A DNA stretch of 64,000 bases from JBFWNG01 sp050251195 (lineage in GTDB: Bacteria; Bdellovibrionota_B; Oligoflexia; Oligoflexales; Oligoflexaceae). How positions within the stretch are numbered: the first letter of the stretch is position 1; each line of letters starts with the position of its first letter. Positions 1 through 8,214 of this stretch are shown here, piece by piece. The translations under genes were made by a program, and so were the position numbers. Where the stretch lies: contig JBFWNG010000003.1 of the NCBI GenBank assembly GCA_050251195.1, positions 248,001 to 312,000 on the forward strand, read 5' to 3'. Under the pieces are notes generated by a model. The model was not told the origin of the DNA, ran no database searches, and saw nothing but the letters and a program-made list of their open reading frames with translations.

Positions 1-1
1 C

Positions 2-685
2 GTTAAAGAGCAAACCGAAAAAAATAACTACGATGCTACGGAGAAAGTGGCCGCCGCCTGCGTCAAGAAATCATGCCCACTAATCTACATCTCAACCACG
101 AGCGTTTACGGCACCCAAGCGGAGAAAGTCGACGAGAACTGCACCCGCGACGAACTCAAACCCCAAAGCCCTTATGCCGAAACCAAACTGCGCGAAGAGC
201 AACTCCTCAATTCTCTCGGCAAAGAACACAACCTCAATTACATAATCTGCCGGTTCGGAACGATCTTCGGAACTTCTCCAGGCATGCGCTTTCACACGGC
301 GGTCAACAAATTCTGCTGGCAAGCGGTCGTAGGCCAACCCATCACCGTATGGCGAACGGCGCTGCACCAAGTTCGGCCGTATCTGGCGCTATCGGACGCG
401 GTCAGAGCGTTGCATTTCATTATGCGCAAGAAAATCTACGACAGACAGATTTACAACGTGCTGACGACCAACGTAACGGTTAACGATATCCTCGACGCAA
501 TCAAGAAGCATGTGGGCGACATCAATATCGGGTTCGTCGATACTAAGATCATGAATCAGCTGTCTTACCACGTACTCAACGACAAGTTCAGGAAGCTCGG
601 CTTCGAACCCGAGGGCGATCTTGCTAAGGATATCAAGGCTACGTTGGTGCTCTTGAAGAATGCGCGAACCGGCGCGGTCACGTGA
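2..685 (+). CDS. NAD-dependent epimerase/dehydratase, 5' end cut by window edge
   Basis: The frame is open from base 2, so the gene starts before the window and the Gly-rich NAD-binding end is missing. The visible part contains the SDR-extended signature TTSVYG followed about 30 residues later by YAETK, the catalytic Tyr-xxx-Lys pair, and a C-terminal substrate domain. Such enzymes interconvert or dehydrate nucleotide sugars in the cytoplasm. It lies 46 bases before a second epimerase-like gene and starts a run of four same-strand sugar genes. The exact substrate cannot be read from the sequence. Family assignment is firm, the specific reaction unknown. Confidence 0.85.
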   Translation, partial: VKEQTEKNNYDATEKVAAACVKKSCPLIYISTTSVYGTQAEKVDENCTRDELKPQSPYAETKLREEQLLNSLGKEHNLNYIICRFGTIFGTSPGMRFHTAVNKFCWQAVVGQPITVWRTALHQVRPYLALSDAVRALHFIMRKKIYDRQIYNVLTTNVTVNDILDAIKKHVGDINIGFVDTKIMNQLSYHVLNDKFRKLGFEPEGDLAKDIKATLVLLKNARTGAVT

Positions 686-731
686 TCCTGAGCAATATCC
701 CCGTCATCCTGAGCGAAGCGAAGGATCTCAA
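681..731. repeat. dispersed HPERSEG-type repeat copy
   Basis: The gap between the two epimerase genes is almost wholly made of two CATCCTGAGC-like units, the second followed by GAAGCGAAGGATCTC. Reading through it in frame with the next gene gives the peptide HPERSEGS, a well-known spurious translation. Related copies are at 3211-3270, 38115-38145, 46746-46776 and 49478-49529. Confidence 0.7.
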
Positions 732-1715
732 ATGAACCTAGCCCCATACATAGGAAAGAACATCCTCATAACAGGCGCCTGCGGCTACGTAGGCCGCATG
801 CTCCTAGACCAACTCCTGAGCATAGACTGCAACATAACGATCCTAGACCGCCCTGAAAGCATCGCCACTTTACCCAAAAACCTCCAAGGCACATTGCGCC
901 TAATCCCAGGCGACATTCGCGAGCAACAAACCTGGATCAAAACAGTCCCAAACCAAGAAATTATCTTCCACCTAGCAGCCCAAACCAGCCACTACGAAGC
1001 CAACCGCAACCCCGAAATGGACTGGAGATTCAACACCCTCCCCATCATCCATCTCGCAGAAGCGGCAAAACAATCTCAAACAAAACCACACGTAGTCTTC
1101 GCCTCGTCAGCAACCGTCGTCGGTTTACCAACAAACTTCCCAATCGACGAAAGCACACACTGTCAGCCCGTAACGGTCTACGACATCCACAAGTTAGCGA
1201 GCGAAAACTTCCTCAACTTCTATTCCATTCAAGGCGTACTAACAGGAGTAGCCCTACGTTTAGCGAACGTCTACGGCTACAGCGTCGGTCAATCCGGCAA
1301 AGACAGAGGCGTGGTCAGCATTCTAGCTTCCCGCGCTCTCCAAGGAGAGCCCCTAACCGTTTTTGGCAGCGGCGAATGGCTGCGCGACTACATCCATGTT
1401 ACCGATGTAGTCTCAGCCTTCCTCGAGTCAGGCAAACTGCATTTAACAGAAGAAAAATTCCGAGTATTCAACGTCTGCTCAGGAACAAGCACCAAATTCA
1501 AAGACACAGTCAAAATGATCGCTGATTCAGCGAAGTCCTTGTCAGGAAAGAACGTTCCCATCGAGCACAAACAGGTAGCAAACTTGTCTCCGATCGATGA
1601 ACGCAGTTATGTCGGCTCTAATACTGCACTAACAACTGCAACTGACTGGAGACCGACCCTTACCCTCCAACAGGGCATTACAAACCTCATAAACGAGATG
1701 TACAGTGGGCAATAA
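732..1715 (+). CDS. NAD-dependent epimerase/dehydratase family protein
   Basis: A 327-residue extended SDR. The start MNLAPYIGKN at 732 is chosen because the longer upstream reading (from 660) only translates the repeat in the gap. The Rossmann motif GACGYVG lies near residues 15-21, and the YDIHK catalytic Tyr-xxx-Lys follows a SSATVVG strand, as in UDP-glucose 4-epimerase and dTDP-glucose dehydratase relatives. The substrate is not determinable. Its stop overlaps the GTG start of the next gene by 11 bases, so the two are probably translated together. It is likely to supply an NDP-sugar for the glycosyltransferase two genes downstream. Confidence 0.85.
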   Translation: MNLAPYIGKNILITGACGYVGRMLLDQLLSIDCNITILDRPESIATLPKNLQGTLRLIPGDIREQQTWIKTVPNQEIIFHLAAQTSHYEANRNPEMDWRFNTLPIIHLAEAAKQSQTKPHVVFASSATVVGLPTNFPIDESTHCQPVTVYDIHKLASENFLNFYSIQGVLTGVALRLANVYGYSVGQSGKDRGVVSILASRALQGEPLTVFGSGEWLRDYIHVTDVVSAFLESGKLHLTEEKFRVFNVCSGTSTKFKDTVKMIADSAKSLSGKNVPIEHKQVANLSPIDERSYVGSNTALTTATDWRPTLTLQQGITNLINEMYSGQ

Positions 1716-2913
1716 TTTTGATTTTGTCGTCGTAGGCGGCGGAATATTGGGCCTAAGCTTAGCGACCAAACTGTCGGATCGGTTTCCCGACTGCTCCATC
1801 GCCATACTAGAAAAAGAATCCAAGCTCGGTTGCCACGCGAGTGGCCGCAACAGCGGCGTTTTGCATTCCGGGATATACTATCCCGAGACTTCGCTCAAAG
1901 CCCAGCACAGCTCCGCAGGTGCGGCTTGGCTGTCGGACTTCTGCAACCAATACAAGCTGCCGATTCGAAAAGTCGGCAAGGTCATTCTGCCCCTTCGACC
2001 GGAAGATGAGAAGATTCTTCAGCTGCTTTACAAACGCGGCCTAGGCAACCGCTCGGGAGCCCAGTGGGCCGACGTCAACCAGCTCCGGGAAATTGAGCCT
2101 GAGGCGGTTACAGTGACGGGTACGGCGCTGTACATTCCCAATTCGCAGGTTGTCGATTCAAAAGCGATTCTTCAAAAACTTTCCGAACTCCTCATAGAGA
2201 AGGGCGCCAAGATTTTCTATGAAAGCGAGTTGATTGACATCAACGGAAGCGCCAAAGAACTCATCTGCAAGAACGGCCTTCGCCTTTCGTTCGGACATCT
2301 CGTGAATGCGGCTGGAGCTTTCGCGGATCGAGTAGCACATAGATTTGGCATAGGGACGGACCTAGCAATCCAACCGTTCAAAGGGCTTTACTTCCGCCTT
2401 GCAGAAAACAAAGCTAAAAATATCCGAGGCAACATCTATCCGTGCCCCGATCTCAACCTGCCGTTTCTGGGCGTTCACTTCACGAAATCATACGACGGCA
2501 AAGTGTACATCGGCCCCAACGCATTACCCGCTTTGGGCCGCGAAAATTACGAAGGCTTCCTGGGATCGGATCTGCAAGAAGGCCTTGCGATCCTCTGGAG
2601 AAACCTCGTTCAGTACGCGAAAAACAAACAAAACTTCCGCCAACTCGTGCACGACGAAGTAAAAAGACTCTCGAAAAGATACTTCCTGGACGCAGCGCGC
2701 AAGTTGGTCCCTCGCCTTGAGATGGCCGACTTGGAACCCTGCAACAAGGTAGGCATCCGACCTCAGCTTTACAACACGAAAACCAACGAGCTGATGATGG
2801 ATTTTCTCGTCGAGCACACGGACAATTCCACCCATATCCTAAACGCCATATCGCCGGGCTTCACCTGTTCGGGACCATTTGCCGGCTATGTGGTTGACGC
2901 GATGAAAGTATGA
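1705..2913 (+). CDS. lhgO: L-2-hydroxyglutarate oxidase-like FAD oxidoreductase
   Basis: A 402-residue DAO-family flavoprotein, the usual length of LhgO. The N-terminus carries the dinucleotide-binding VVGGGILGLS, followed by an ASGRNSGVLHSGIYY-type segment highly typical of LhgO, and later PFKGLYFRLA and FLGVHFTKSYDGKVYIGPNA, again LhgO-like. The family oxidises L-2-hydroxyglutarate to 2-oxoglutarate and passes electrons to quinone. The start is a GTG overlapping the previous stop, and its own stop overlaps the following ATG (ATGA), so it belongs to the sugar operon. That context leaves open a role on another 2-hydroxyacid. Confidence 0.75.
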   Translation: MGNNFDFVVVGGGILGLSLATKLSDRFPDCSIAILEKESKLGCHASGRNSGVLHSGIYYPETSLKAQHSSAGAAWLSDFCNQYKLPIRKVGKVILPLRPEDEKILQLLYKRGLGNRSGAQWADVNQLREIEPEAVTVTGTALYIPNSQVVDSKAILQKLSELLIEKGAKIFYESELIDINGSAKELICKNGLRLSFGHLVNAAGAFADRVAHRFGIGTDLAIQPFKGLYFRLAENKAKNIRGNIYPCPDLNLPFLGVHFTKSYDGKVYIGPNALPALGRENYEGFLGSDLQEGLAILWRNLVQYAKNKQNFRQLVHDEVKRLSKRYFLDAARKLVPRLEMADLEPCNKVGIRPQLYNTKTNELMMDFLVEHTDNSTHILNAISPGFTCSGPFAGYVVDAMKV

Positions 2914-4118
2914 CGAAGACACGAAAGAAAATATTCTTCCTCACCCATGAGTTCTATCCGGTATTGTCGGGTGGAACGATCTTCGCGGAAAAAATGGCTA
3001 TTGAGCTCGATCTGCTCGGTTACGATGTCGAGATCATCACATGCGGCGTTGGAAAGGATTTTCCGAGGATTGAGAAGAAACAGCATTATACCGTGAGGCG
3101 GTTTAACACCTTCCGGAAGTCGGTCTCGGACGCGAAGCTCGTCGAACATGCGCTGTTTGGGCTTTTTGTGTTGCCGCAGTTGTTTATGCATTTGCTGAAA
3201 GAACGTCTCCGTCAAAGGCCTGAGCCAGCCCTACGTAGCCTTGGCGAAGTAGGAAGCGGCGAAGGATCTCTCCTCTTCTCCATCTTCGCCATCCCAGCCG
3301 GCATCCTAGGGGTCCTAGTCTGCAAACTCCTAAGAATCCCGCACGTAATCTTCGTAGACGCAGCAGACACCCCCGGCGTAGATTCAGCCATGCAGTCCCT
3401 CATCAAAGTCCTAAAACCACTTTTCACCTGGACAACGAAACACTGCGAAGGCGTCGTAGTCCTCGAGGGCCTCGAAGACATAGCTTGCCCGCTCATCACC
3501 AATAAAAACGTAACGATCATTCCCAACGGCACGACAATCCCCACTGAAATAGCAAACCTTAACGCCGATCCAAAGAAACTGCGCATCCTCTCCATAGGCC
3601 GTTTAGTCGCCCGTAAGTCCTTTCTCGATATCGTCGAGGCAATGGCCGTAACGAAGCAGCAAACGCCAGATTTCCATCTGACAATCGTGGGCTACGGCGG
3701 CAAAGAAGCAGACCTTCGAACTATGATTGCGGAGAAGGGCTTAGCGGAGCACATCACTTTGGCCGGTAGAGTCGAGTACGATCAGCTGAAGGAATACTAT
3801 AAGAACTCAGACTGTTATATTTTCTACGGCGGCCGCGAAGGCTCCTCACTCGCCATGATCGAAGCCGTCTCCTACGGCCTTCCCGTGATCGCAAGCGACC
3901 ATCCTGGCAACAGGACTTTCGTCAAGAATAACGAGAGCGGTTATCTTGTGGAGCATGGCAATCCGTCACAATTAGGAATGGCGGTAGCCAAGCTGGCAAG
4001 GGATAGGGCTCTGTTGCAGAGCATGGGAAAAGCGAGTCGGGATATGGCGCTGAAATATAGTTGGACGAATATTGCGAAGAAGTATGGGGATTTCTTTGCG
4101 GCTTCCAGTAGGGAATAA
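2910..4118 (+). CDS. glycosyltransferase family 4, with an in-frame repeat insertion
   Basis: A GT-B glycosyltransferase of 402 residues. The N-terminal acceptor domain has HEFYPVLSGGTIFAEKMA. The C-terminal GT4 domain has the strand ILSIGRLVARKS, and the donor-site segment FYGGREGSSLAMIEAVSYGLPVIAS contains the E-x7-E motif. It is translationally coupled to the preceding gene by ATGA. Around residues 100-121, between a helix ending FMHLLK and one starting LLFSIFAIPAG, there is a stretch encoded by a dispersed DNA repeat (3211-3270). The frame is kept, so the protein may still fold, with a surface loop inserted. Confidence 0.88.
   Translation: MTKTRKKIFFLTHEFYPVLSGGTIFAEKMAIELDLLGYDVEIITCGVGKDFPRIEKKQHYTVRRFNTFRKSVSDAKLVEHALFGLFVLPQLFMHLLKERLRQRPEPALRSLGEVGSGEGSLLFSIFAIPAGILGVLVCKLLRIPHVIFVDAADTPGVDSAMQSLIKVLKPLFTWTTKHCEGVVVLEGLEDIACPLITNKNVTIIPNGTTIPTEIANLNADPKKLRILSIGRLVARKSFLDIVEAMAVTKQQTPDFHLTIVGYGGKEADLRTMIAEKGLAEHITLAGRVEYDQLKEYYKNSDCYIFYGGREGSSLAMIEAVSYGLPVIASDHPGNRTFVKNNESGYLVEHGNPSQLGMAVAKLARDRALLQSMGKASRDMALKYSWTNIAKKYGDFFAASSRE
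3211..3270. repeat. repeat copy inserted inside a glycosyltransferase gene
   Basis: The element reads CCTGAGCC...GGCGAAGTAGG...GCGGCGAAGGATCTC, matching the ends of the intergenic copies at 681-731 and 49478-49529. It adds roughly 20 codons to the host gene without a frameshift. The boundaries are estimated by eye. Confidence 0.6.
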
Positions 4119-4187
4119 CGCACTTCATCATATCCGACGAAAAACACCCTCGTCATGCCCGGCGTGAAAGCATCGAGCATCTCTCCA

Positions 4188-5399
4188 TCAGTGCTTTTGC
4201 GCCACGCCTTCTTCCACAAGACGCCTAATATTCCCGACAGCAGTGTCCCAAGAACAGTGATCGTATACGTAGCGATATCCCTGCTTTCCAAGTTTCTTCG
4301 CCAACCTGGGATTTTGTATGAACCACCTCAAAGCACCTTGAAACGTACTGAGGCTATTATACGCCAAACCGCCTTGTGCTCGTTCACACAGACCTTTTGT
4401 AACAGGACTTTCTCCGTTTACCAAAACAGGAGTCTTATTGAGCCATGCTTCGTAAATAACAATGGACATACTCTCGAGCGCAGAGGGATTCACGAGCGCC
4501 AGAGCATGTTTGATAAGAAACGTCTTTTCTTTTTCGGGCAGCACACCTAAACAGATAACATCATCCCCGCCAATATCGTCAATTTCCTTTGAACCCATAA
4601 ACAGCAACCTAGCCCTAGCCGTATCGCTGTGCGTATCCTTCATCATGCGAAATGCGTGATTGAAATCATATACGCCTTTAGTGCCACATACTCTTCCTAC
4701 GTAGAGAAAAAATGGATCCCGAAGAATTTCTTCATATTTTTGCTCAAACACCTTAGTCTCTTCAGAAGAGAGGTTTGCTCCTCTGCTAAAACCGTAACCA
4801 GCAATGGTGTTCTTAACTGTCGCTGGTAGCTGATATAACCTCATGACAAGGTCTCTTTCTTCTTTGCTTAAAAAAATTATCCCTTTTAGACCATGGAGAA
4901 TCGGCATAAAAGTCCGCATGAGGTAAAACGGCCGTTCATCGTGCGCTGTGGTAATAAGAAAGGCCTTATCAAGAACCCTCTTCGCCCCTATAGCTGTCGT
5001 GTAGTAGAGATAGGTATAAAAAATGAAAGCATCGTACTTGCCGCAGGAGTCTTCGAGATATTGAACCAACTTTGGGCTGTAAGGCCCGGCTTCTTTAAAG
5101 TACCGATTCTCATCCTCAGCCCGTGTCCGGAAAGCAGCAGCCTCGAGAGGAGTCCCGAACTTTGAAAACTCGTCGATATCTCGAGTCTTTTCGACGGGAA
5201 ACCTAAGCACGGTAATTCCGTCAACCATGCTTTTCCCCTCGGGAAGATCGTTGGCCCAAGTCAGATAATCCTTGGCGCAGGTAGTGACTACTTCGATATC
5301 CCAACAGGCGCCAAGTCTTTTAGCATATTCCTTCGCCAACATCTCTGCGCCACCGGCAGTTTCTCCCAGAAACCTATGAATGACCAGAGCAACTTTCAT
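4188..5399 (-). CDS. glycosyltransferase family 4
   Basis: A 403-residue GT-B enzyme. The N-terminus MKVALVIHRFLGETAGGAEMLAKEYAK is the standard start of GT4 enzymes, with the Gly-Gly-Ala-Glu acceptor loop. The C-terminal half has FLYVGRVCGTKGVYDF and LALVNPSALESMSIVIYEAWLNKTPVLVN, matching the nucleotide-sugar pocket with its E-x7-E-like pair. It transfers a sugar from an NDP donor at the cytoplasmic face of the membrane. Its ATG overlaps the stop of the small gene upstream (ATGA), so both are one transcript. It is convergent with the gene ending at 4118, and no terminator hairpin is visible in the 69-base gap. Confidence 0.87.
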   Translation of the reverse strand: MKVALVIHRFLGETAGGAEMLAKEYAKRLGACWDIEVVTTCAKDYLTWANDLPEGKSMVDGITVLRFPVEKTRDIDEFSKFGTPLEAAAFRTRAEDENRYFKEAGPYSPKLVQYLEDSCGKYDAFIFYTYLYYTTAIGAKRVLDKAFLITTAHDERPFYLMRTFMPILHGLKGIIFLSKEERDLVMRLYQLPATVKNTIAGYGFSRGANLSSEETKVFEQKYEEILRDPFFLYVGRVCGTKGVYDFNHAFRMMKDTHSDTARARLLFMGSKEIDDIGGDDVICLGVLPEKEKTFLIKHALALVNPSALESMSIVIYEAWLNKTPVLVNGESPVTKGLCERAQGGLAYNSLSTFQGALRWFIQNPRLAKKLGKQGYRYVYDHCSWDTAVGNIRRLVEEGVAQKH

Positions 5400-5821
5400 C
5401 GCTCGTCACGGACAGGTTTTGATTCAAAGGACGCTTGGGAAGAGCAGATGAGAAAGGCTTGGGTCTCGTTGTGGAAAACAAGCACCTTAGCAAGGATTTT
5501 CACAAATAACTTTGCTCCGTAATAGACAAGACATTGACGAACCAAGGACAACAAGCCACTCAAAGACTTTGACCGAAATTGAGGTTTCACCAACAGGTCG
5601 GAACGGATCTCGGGACGAAAAACCTGTCCTACCCCGACGCTGAGATTCGCGTCTCGGATGAGAAAGTCGACGGTCTCCTTGTCAATGGCAACCGGTTCTT
5701 TAGCAATGAACTCGTAAAACTCTTGCCGGTGCCTCGCACTTGTCGCTGCTCTTTGGATAAGTTCGAAAAGCATATTCTTACGAATTTGATTCATAGCTAT
5801 TTTTGCGAGAGGCTCAGTCAT
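5396..5821 (-). CDS. hypothetical protein coupled to glycosyltransferase
   Basis: A protein of about 141 residues that I do not recognise. I prefer the ATG at 5821 over the TTG at 5848, but neither has a strong ribosome site. The sequence is mixed alpha with a basic character and no signal peptide. A hydrophobic stretch near ALFLVKILAKVLVFHN could be amphipathic rather than membrane-spanning. It may be a remnant of a larger enzyme, since GQVFRPEIRSDLLVKPQFRS resembles a fragment rather than a complete fold. Its stop overlaps the start of the downstream GT4 gene by four bases, which argues that it is translated. Confidence 0.5.
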   Translation of the reverse strand: MTEPLAKIAMNQIRKNMLFELIQRAATSARHRQEFYEFIAKEPVAIDKETVDFLIRDANLSVGVGQVFRPEIRSDLLVKPQFRSKSLSGLLSLVRQCLVYYGAKLFVKILAKVLVFHNETQAFLICSSQASFESKPVRDER

Positions 5822-5870
5822 AACAGTATAACTTATCAACAAATTCAAATCGTTTCATCCAAAATTCTAG

Positions 5871-5895
5871 GGGCATCGCCATTCTGGCGATGCCC
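5871..5895 (-). terminator. corA: hairpin terminator after corA
   Basis: A perfect 10-bp stem (GGGCATCGCC / GGCGATGCCC) with a 5-base loop lies 8 bases beyond the corA stop, followed on the minus strand by CTAGAATTTTGG. The U-run is short, so termination may be partial. Confidence 0.65.
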
Positions 5896-5902
5896 ACTAA
5901 TA

Positions 5903-7099
5903 TTAGCTTTCGTCGATTGGCTGGGATTCAAGTGTTTTTGCTATTCGTTCATCCAAATCTGAGGCCTGTTGCCGATGCTTGCTGTTCCTTCTGAGAGCTT
6001 GAGGAAGAAGTGACAAAGCCTCGACCCACCCCTTTCGATGGAAGAAGTATAGGAGAGAAAGGACTGCTATCGACATCAAGCACAAAGCATATGGATAACC
6101 GTACGTCCAATCAAGCTCAGGCATATTCCACGGCGATTCGCGATTAAAATTCATACCGTATAATCCAGTGATAAAGGTCAAAGGAAGAAAGATACAGGCG
6201 ATAATAGTTAGGACGCGCATAACTTCGTTAGTCCGATTGCTTTCAAGCAATAGATGGAGATTCATCAGGTTTTCAGCTGAATGCCTCACATGATCTACAT
6301 AATCCAGAATCTGCATGATGTGATCATAACAATCGCGCAGATAGAAGCTAATGTCGGTCTTGATTTGCAGATCCTGAGCTTTAATCAAAGAATTGAGCAT
6401 CTCTCTGTGGTTGATTTGAATCTGGTACAGGGAGGTGGTCTTGACCTTGAAACGGTGTAAATCACGGATGATATTTGGACCGCCCTCTCCTGCAAGAATC
6501 TTATTTTCCAATTCGTTGGCCAATGCATTGGCATTTTCGGCTACCGGAAATTGAGCGTCGATCGCCGCATCGATAATGGCGTACATGAGGTAGTGCGATC
6601 CCTCTGATCTGATCTTACCGATCTTGTTCCGTAGGCGTTCTTTTATAGCGTCAAACGCGGCGACCGGCTTTTCGAGAAAACTCAGGATGAAATTATGGCC
6701 CACAACCACACCGATCTGGCTCTTGCTAAAGAAAGGCTTATCGTCTAGGTGATTGAAAAAAACTAGAAAGTGATCGCTATATACTTCTACTTTTGGTCTC
6801 TGGTAAAGGTTCATGAGGTCTTCCTGAGCCAATGCATGAATATTAAACTGCTTCTCCAAAACCTGAACCAATCTTCTCGGTCCATGCCCAACCACATTGA
6901 GCCAAGTTACTGGAAAGGTAGAAGCGATACCCCCCATTTCTTCAAGTTCCTTGATGTTAAGAACTTCCGTTTCAACAAATGTTTCCTCGTTGTAGGCAAT
7001 AAGGTCGATATGAACCTTATGTTTCTTAGTTTCAATCAACGTGCCAGGTGCACTGCCCGGCGGCGGACGGAGAAAGTATGACTTTGAGATTTCTTGCAT
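5903..7099 (-). CDS. corA: magnesium/cobalt transporter CorA
   Basis: A 398-residue CorA-family channel that imports Mg2+ through the inner membrane as a pentamer. The large N-terminal cytoplasmic domain is followed by two C-terminal membrane helices. The pore signature YGMNF (about residues 309-313) ends the first helix and is followed by an acidic ESPWNMPELDW periplasmic loop and a second helix ALCLMSIAVLSLLYFF. The ATG at 7099 follows a GGAAGAG ribosome site. It stands alone between two sugar clusters and has its own terminator. The extra C-terminal tail after the last helix (about 35 residues, basic) is longer than in many CorA proteins. Confidence 0.93.
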   Translation of the reverse strand: MQEISKSYFLRPPPGSAPGTLIETKKHKVHIDLIAYNEETFVETEVLNIKELEEMGGIASTFPVTWLNVVGHGPRRLVQVLEKQFNIHALAQEDLMNLYQRPKVEVYSDHFLVFFNHLDDKPFFSKSQIGVVVGHNFILSFLEKPVAAFDAIKERLRNKIGKIRSEGSHYLMYAIIDAAIDAQFPVAENANALANELENKILAGEGGPNIIRDLHRFKVKTTSLYQIQINHREMLNSLIKAQDLQIKTDISFYLRDCYDHIMQILDYVDHVRHSAENLMNLHLLLESNRTNEVMRVLTIIACIFLPLTFITGLYGMNFNRESPWNMPELDWTYGYPYALCLMSIAVLSLLYFFHRKGWVEALSLLPQALRRNSKHRQQASDLDERIAKTLESQPIDES

Positions 7100-7139
7100 A
7101 TCGCACTCTTCCGATCAAGAATCTTCTATTTAAAACAGT

Positions 7140-7158
7140 CTCCAAACACTATTTGGAG
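7140..7158 (-). terminator. possible terminator of the 7.2-19.5 kb minus-strand sugar operon
   Basis: CTCCAAA-CACTA-TTTGGAG forms a 7-bp stem. On the minus strand it is followed by ACTGTTTTAAAT. It lies about 95 bases after the stop of the Wzz-like gene and just before corA. The U-tract is imperfect. Confidence 0.4.
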
Positions 7159-7251
7159 CCGGGGATACCTGTCGTGTCTATTTCGCGCTTCCCATAACAA
7201 ATGCAGGTATGGGAACATCACCGGTATATATTCTGCGGGCACCTAAAATAT

Positions 7252-8214
7252 TCAACCTTGCTTAAGGGAAGAACGAAATTCATCTCTGTACCTCCATAAC
7301 AAAACTAACGAAAAAAAGATTACGAACAGGAAAATCAAAAATGTAACCGTACCAAAAATTCTTAGCTTATCATGAATGTTCCATAAATTTGGATTTTCTT
7401 CAGCCACCCCGATCTCAGGCATAACATATCCCAACCCTCTTCCCATTTGGGACATGAAGAAGTTAATCGAATCCCGGTTCCTTCTATATTGAATTATCTC
7501 CCCATTTATCTTTTGAATAAACTCAGGATCAACGCCTTTCATATTCTTCAGGTATGCAACAATATAATACATATTTCCTTCCGGACTGATCTCACTAAGT
7601 AACCCTATAGCGTTTATTTTACTTAGCATCTGAACATCTGAAGGTTTCAGCACAGAGAATAATCTGTCCTTGACGGCGTTGATGAAATACTGATTCTCGT
7701 GCTCTGCGGAACTCACGCTGTCAATATTGAGGGGTATGGTTTTGTCCTCAAAAGACGCTACCAAGTAGCGATCCTCATTGAATCTCTCCCGTTGGACATT
7801 TAAAAATCTAAAGACTTCTCCAACGTCTTCCTTAGACAATTTTGCAGACGTATTGACCTCTATGTAGATTATATCTTCCCTTTTCTTCCCCCATTCAAAA
7901 TTGAAACGTCTTAGATTTCGTAACCCTTTGCTTCCGGGCACCGAAGTGGGCAGACGATTATTAAGAAAAGTAGCAAAATCCGAAAGAGTCTTTGGGAATT
8001 GCTTTAGAAGAATTCTATCGCTTAGATCAGTCCTTAAGTACAAAGATGTATTCAAGGACGGCGCGTAATACACTAAGAACCAAACAGAAAAAATCCCTAA
8101 AATGACAGCCCCAAGAAGCAACATGGGCAGTTTTTGGCGGTATGCTTTAAGGAAGCCGGCTAAGGGTATACCTCTCTCGTAATGCTGGTTTTCGTCGGAA
8201 CCGTCTGACGTCAT
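7252..8214 (-). CDS. Wzz-like polysaccharide co-polymerase
   Basis: A 320-residue protein with one membrane helix near residues 31-51 (MLLLGAVILGIFSVWFLVYY) and another near the C-terminus (FGTVTFLIFLFVIFFSLVLLW), with a large periplasmic part between. This is the layout of Wzz/PCP chain-length regulators, and the N-terminal RGIPLAGFLKAYRQKLP resembles the cytoplasmic start of that family. It overlaps the preceding polymerase-like gene by 68 bases, but the ATG has a strong AAGGAG site 7 bases upstream, so the overlap looks real. Sequence identity to known Wzz is not obvious by eye, so the call rests on topology and neighbours. Confidence 0.6.
   Translation of the reverse strand: MTSDGSDENQHYERGIPLAGFLKAYRQKLPMLLLGAVILGIFSVWFLVYYAPSLNTSLYLRTDLSDRILLKQFPKTLSDFATFLNNRLPTSVPGSKGLRNLRRFNFEWGKKREDIIYIEVNTSAKLSKEDVGEVFRFLNVQRERFNEDRYLVASFEDKTIPLNIDSVSSAEHENQYFINAVKDRLFSVLKPSDVQMLSKINAIGLLSEISPEGNMYYIVAYLKNMKGVDPEFIQKINGEIIQYRRNRDSINFFMSQMGRGLGYVMPEIGVAEENPNLWNIHDKLRIFGTVTFLIFLFVIFFSLVLLWRYRDEFRSSLKQG

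Noticed and set aside
660..731. upstream extension of the second epimerase
   Set aside because: The extra codons translate the dispersed repeat (HPERSEGS), and the ATG at 732 gives the normal family N-terminus.
681..731. possible CRISPR-like unit
   Set aside because: There are only two irregular copies and no regular spacers; it belongs to the dispersed repeat family. No CRISPR array was seen anywhere in the window.
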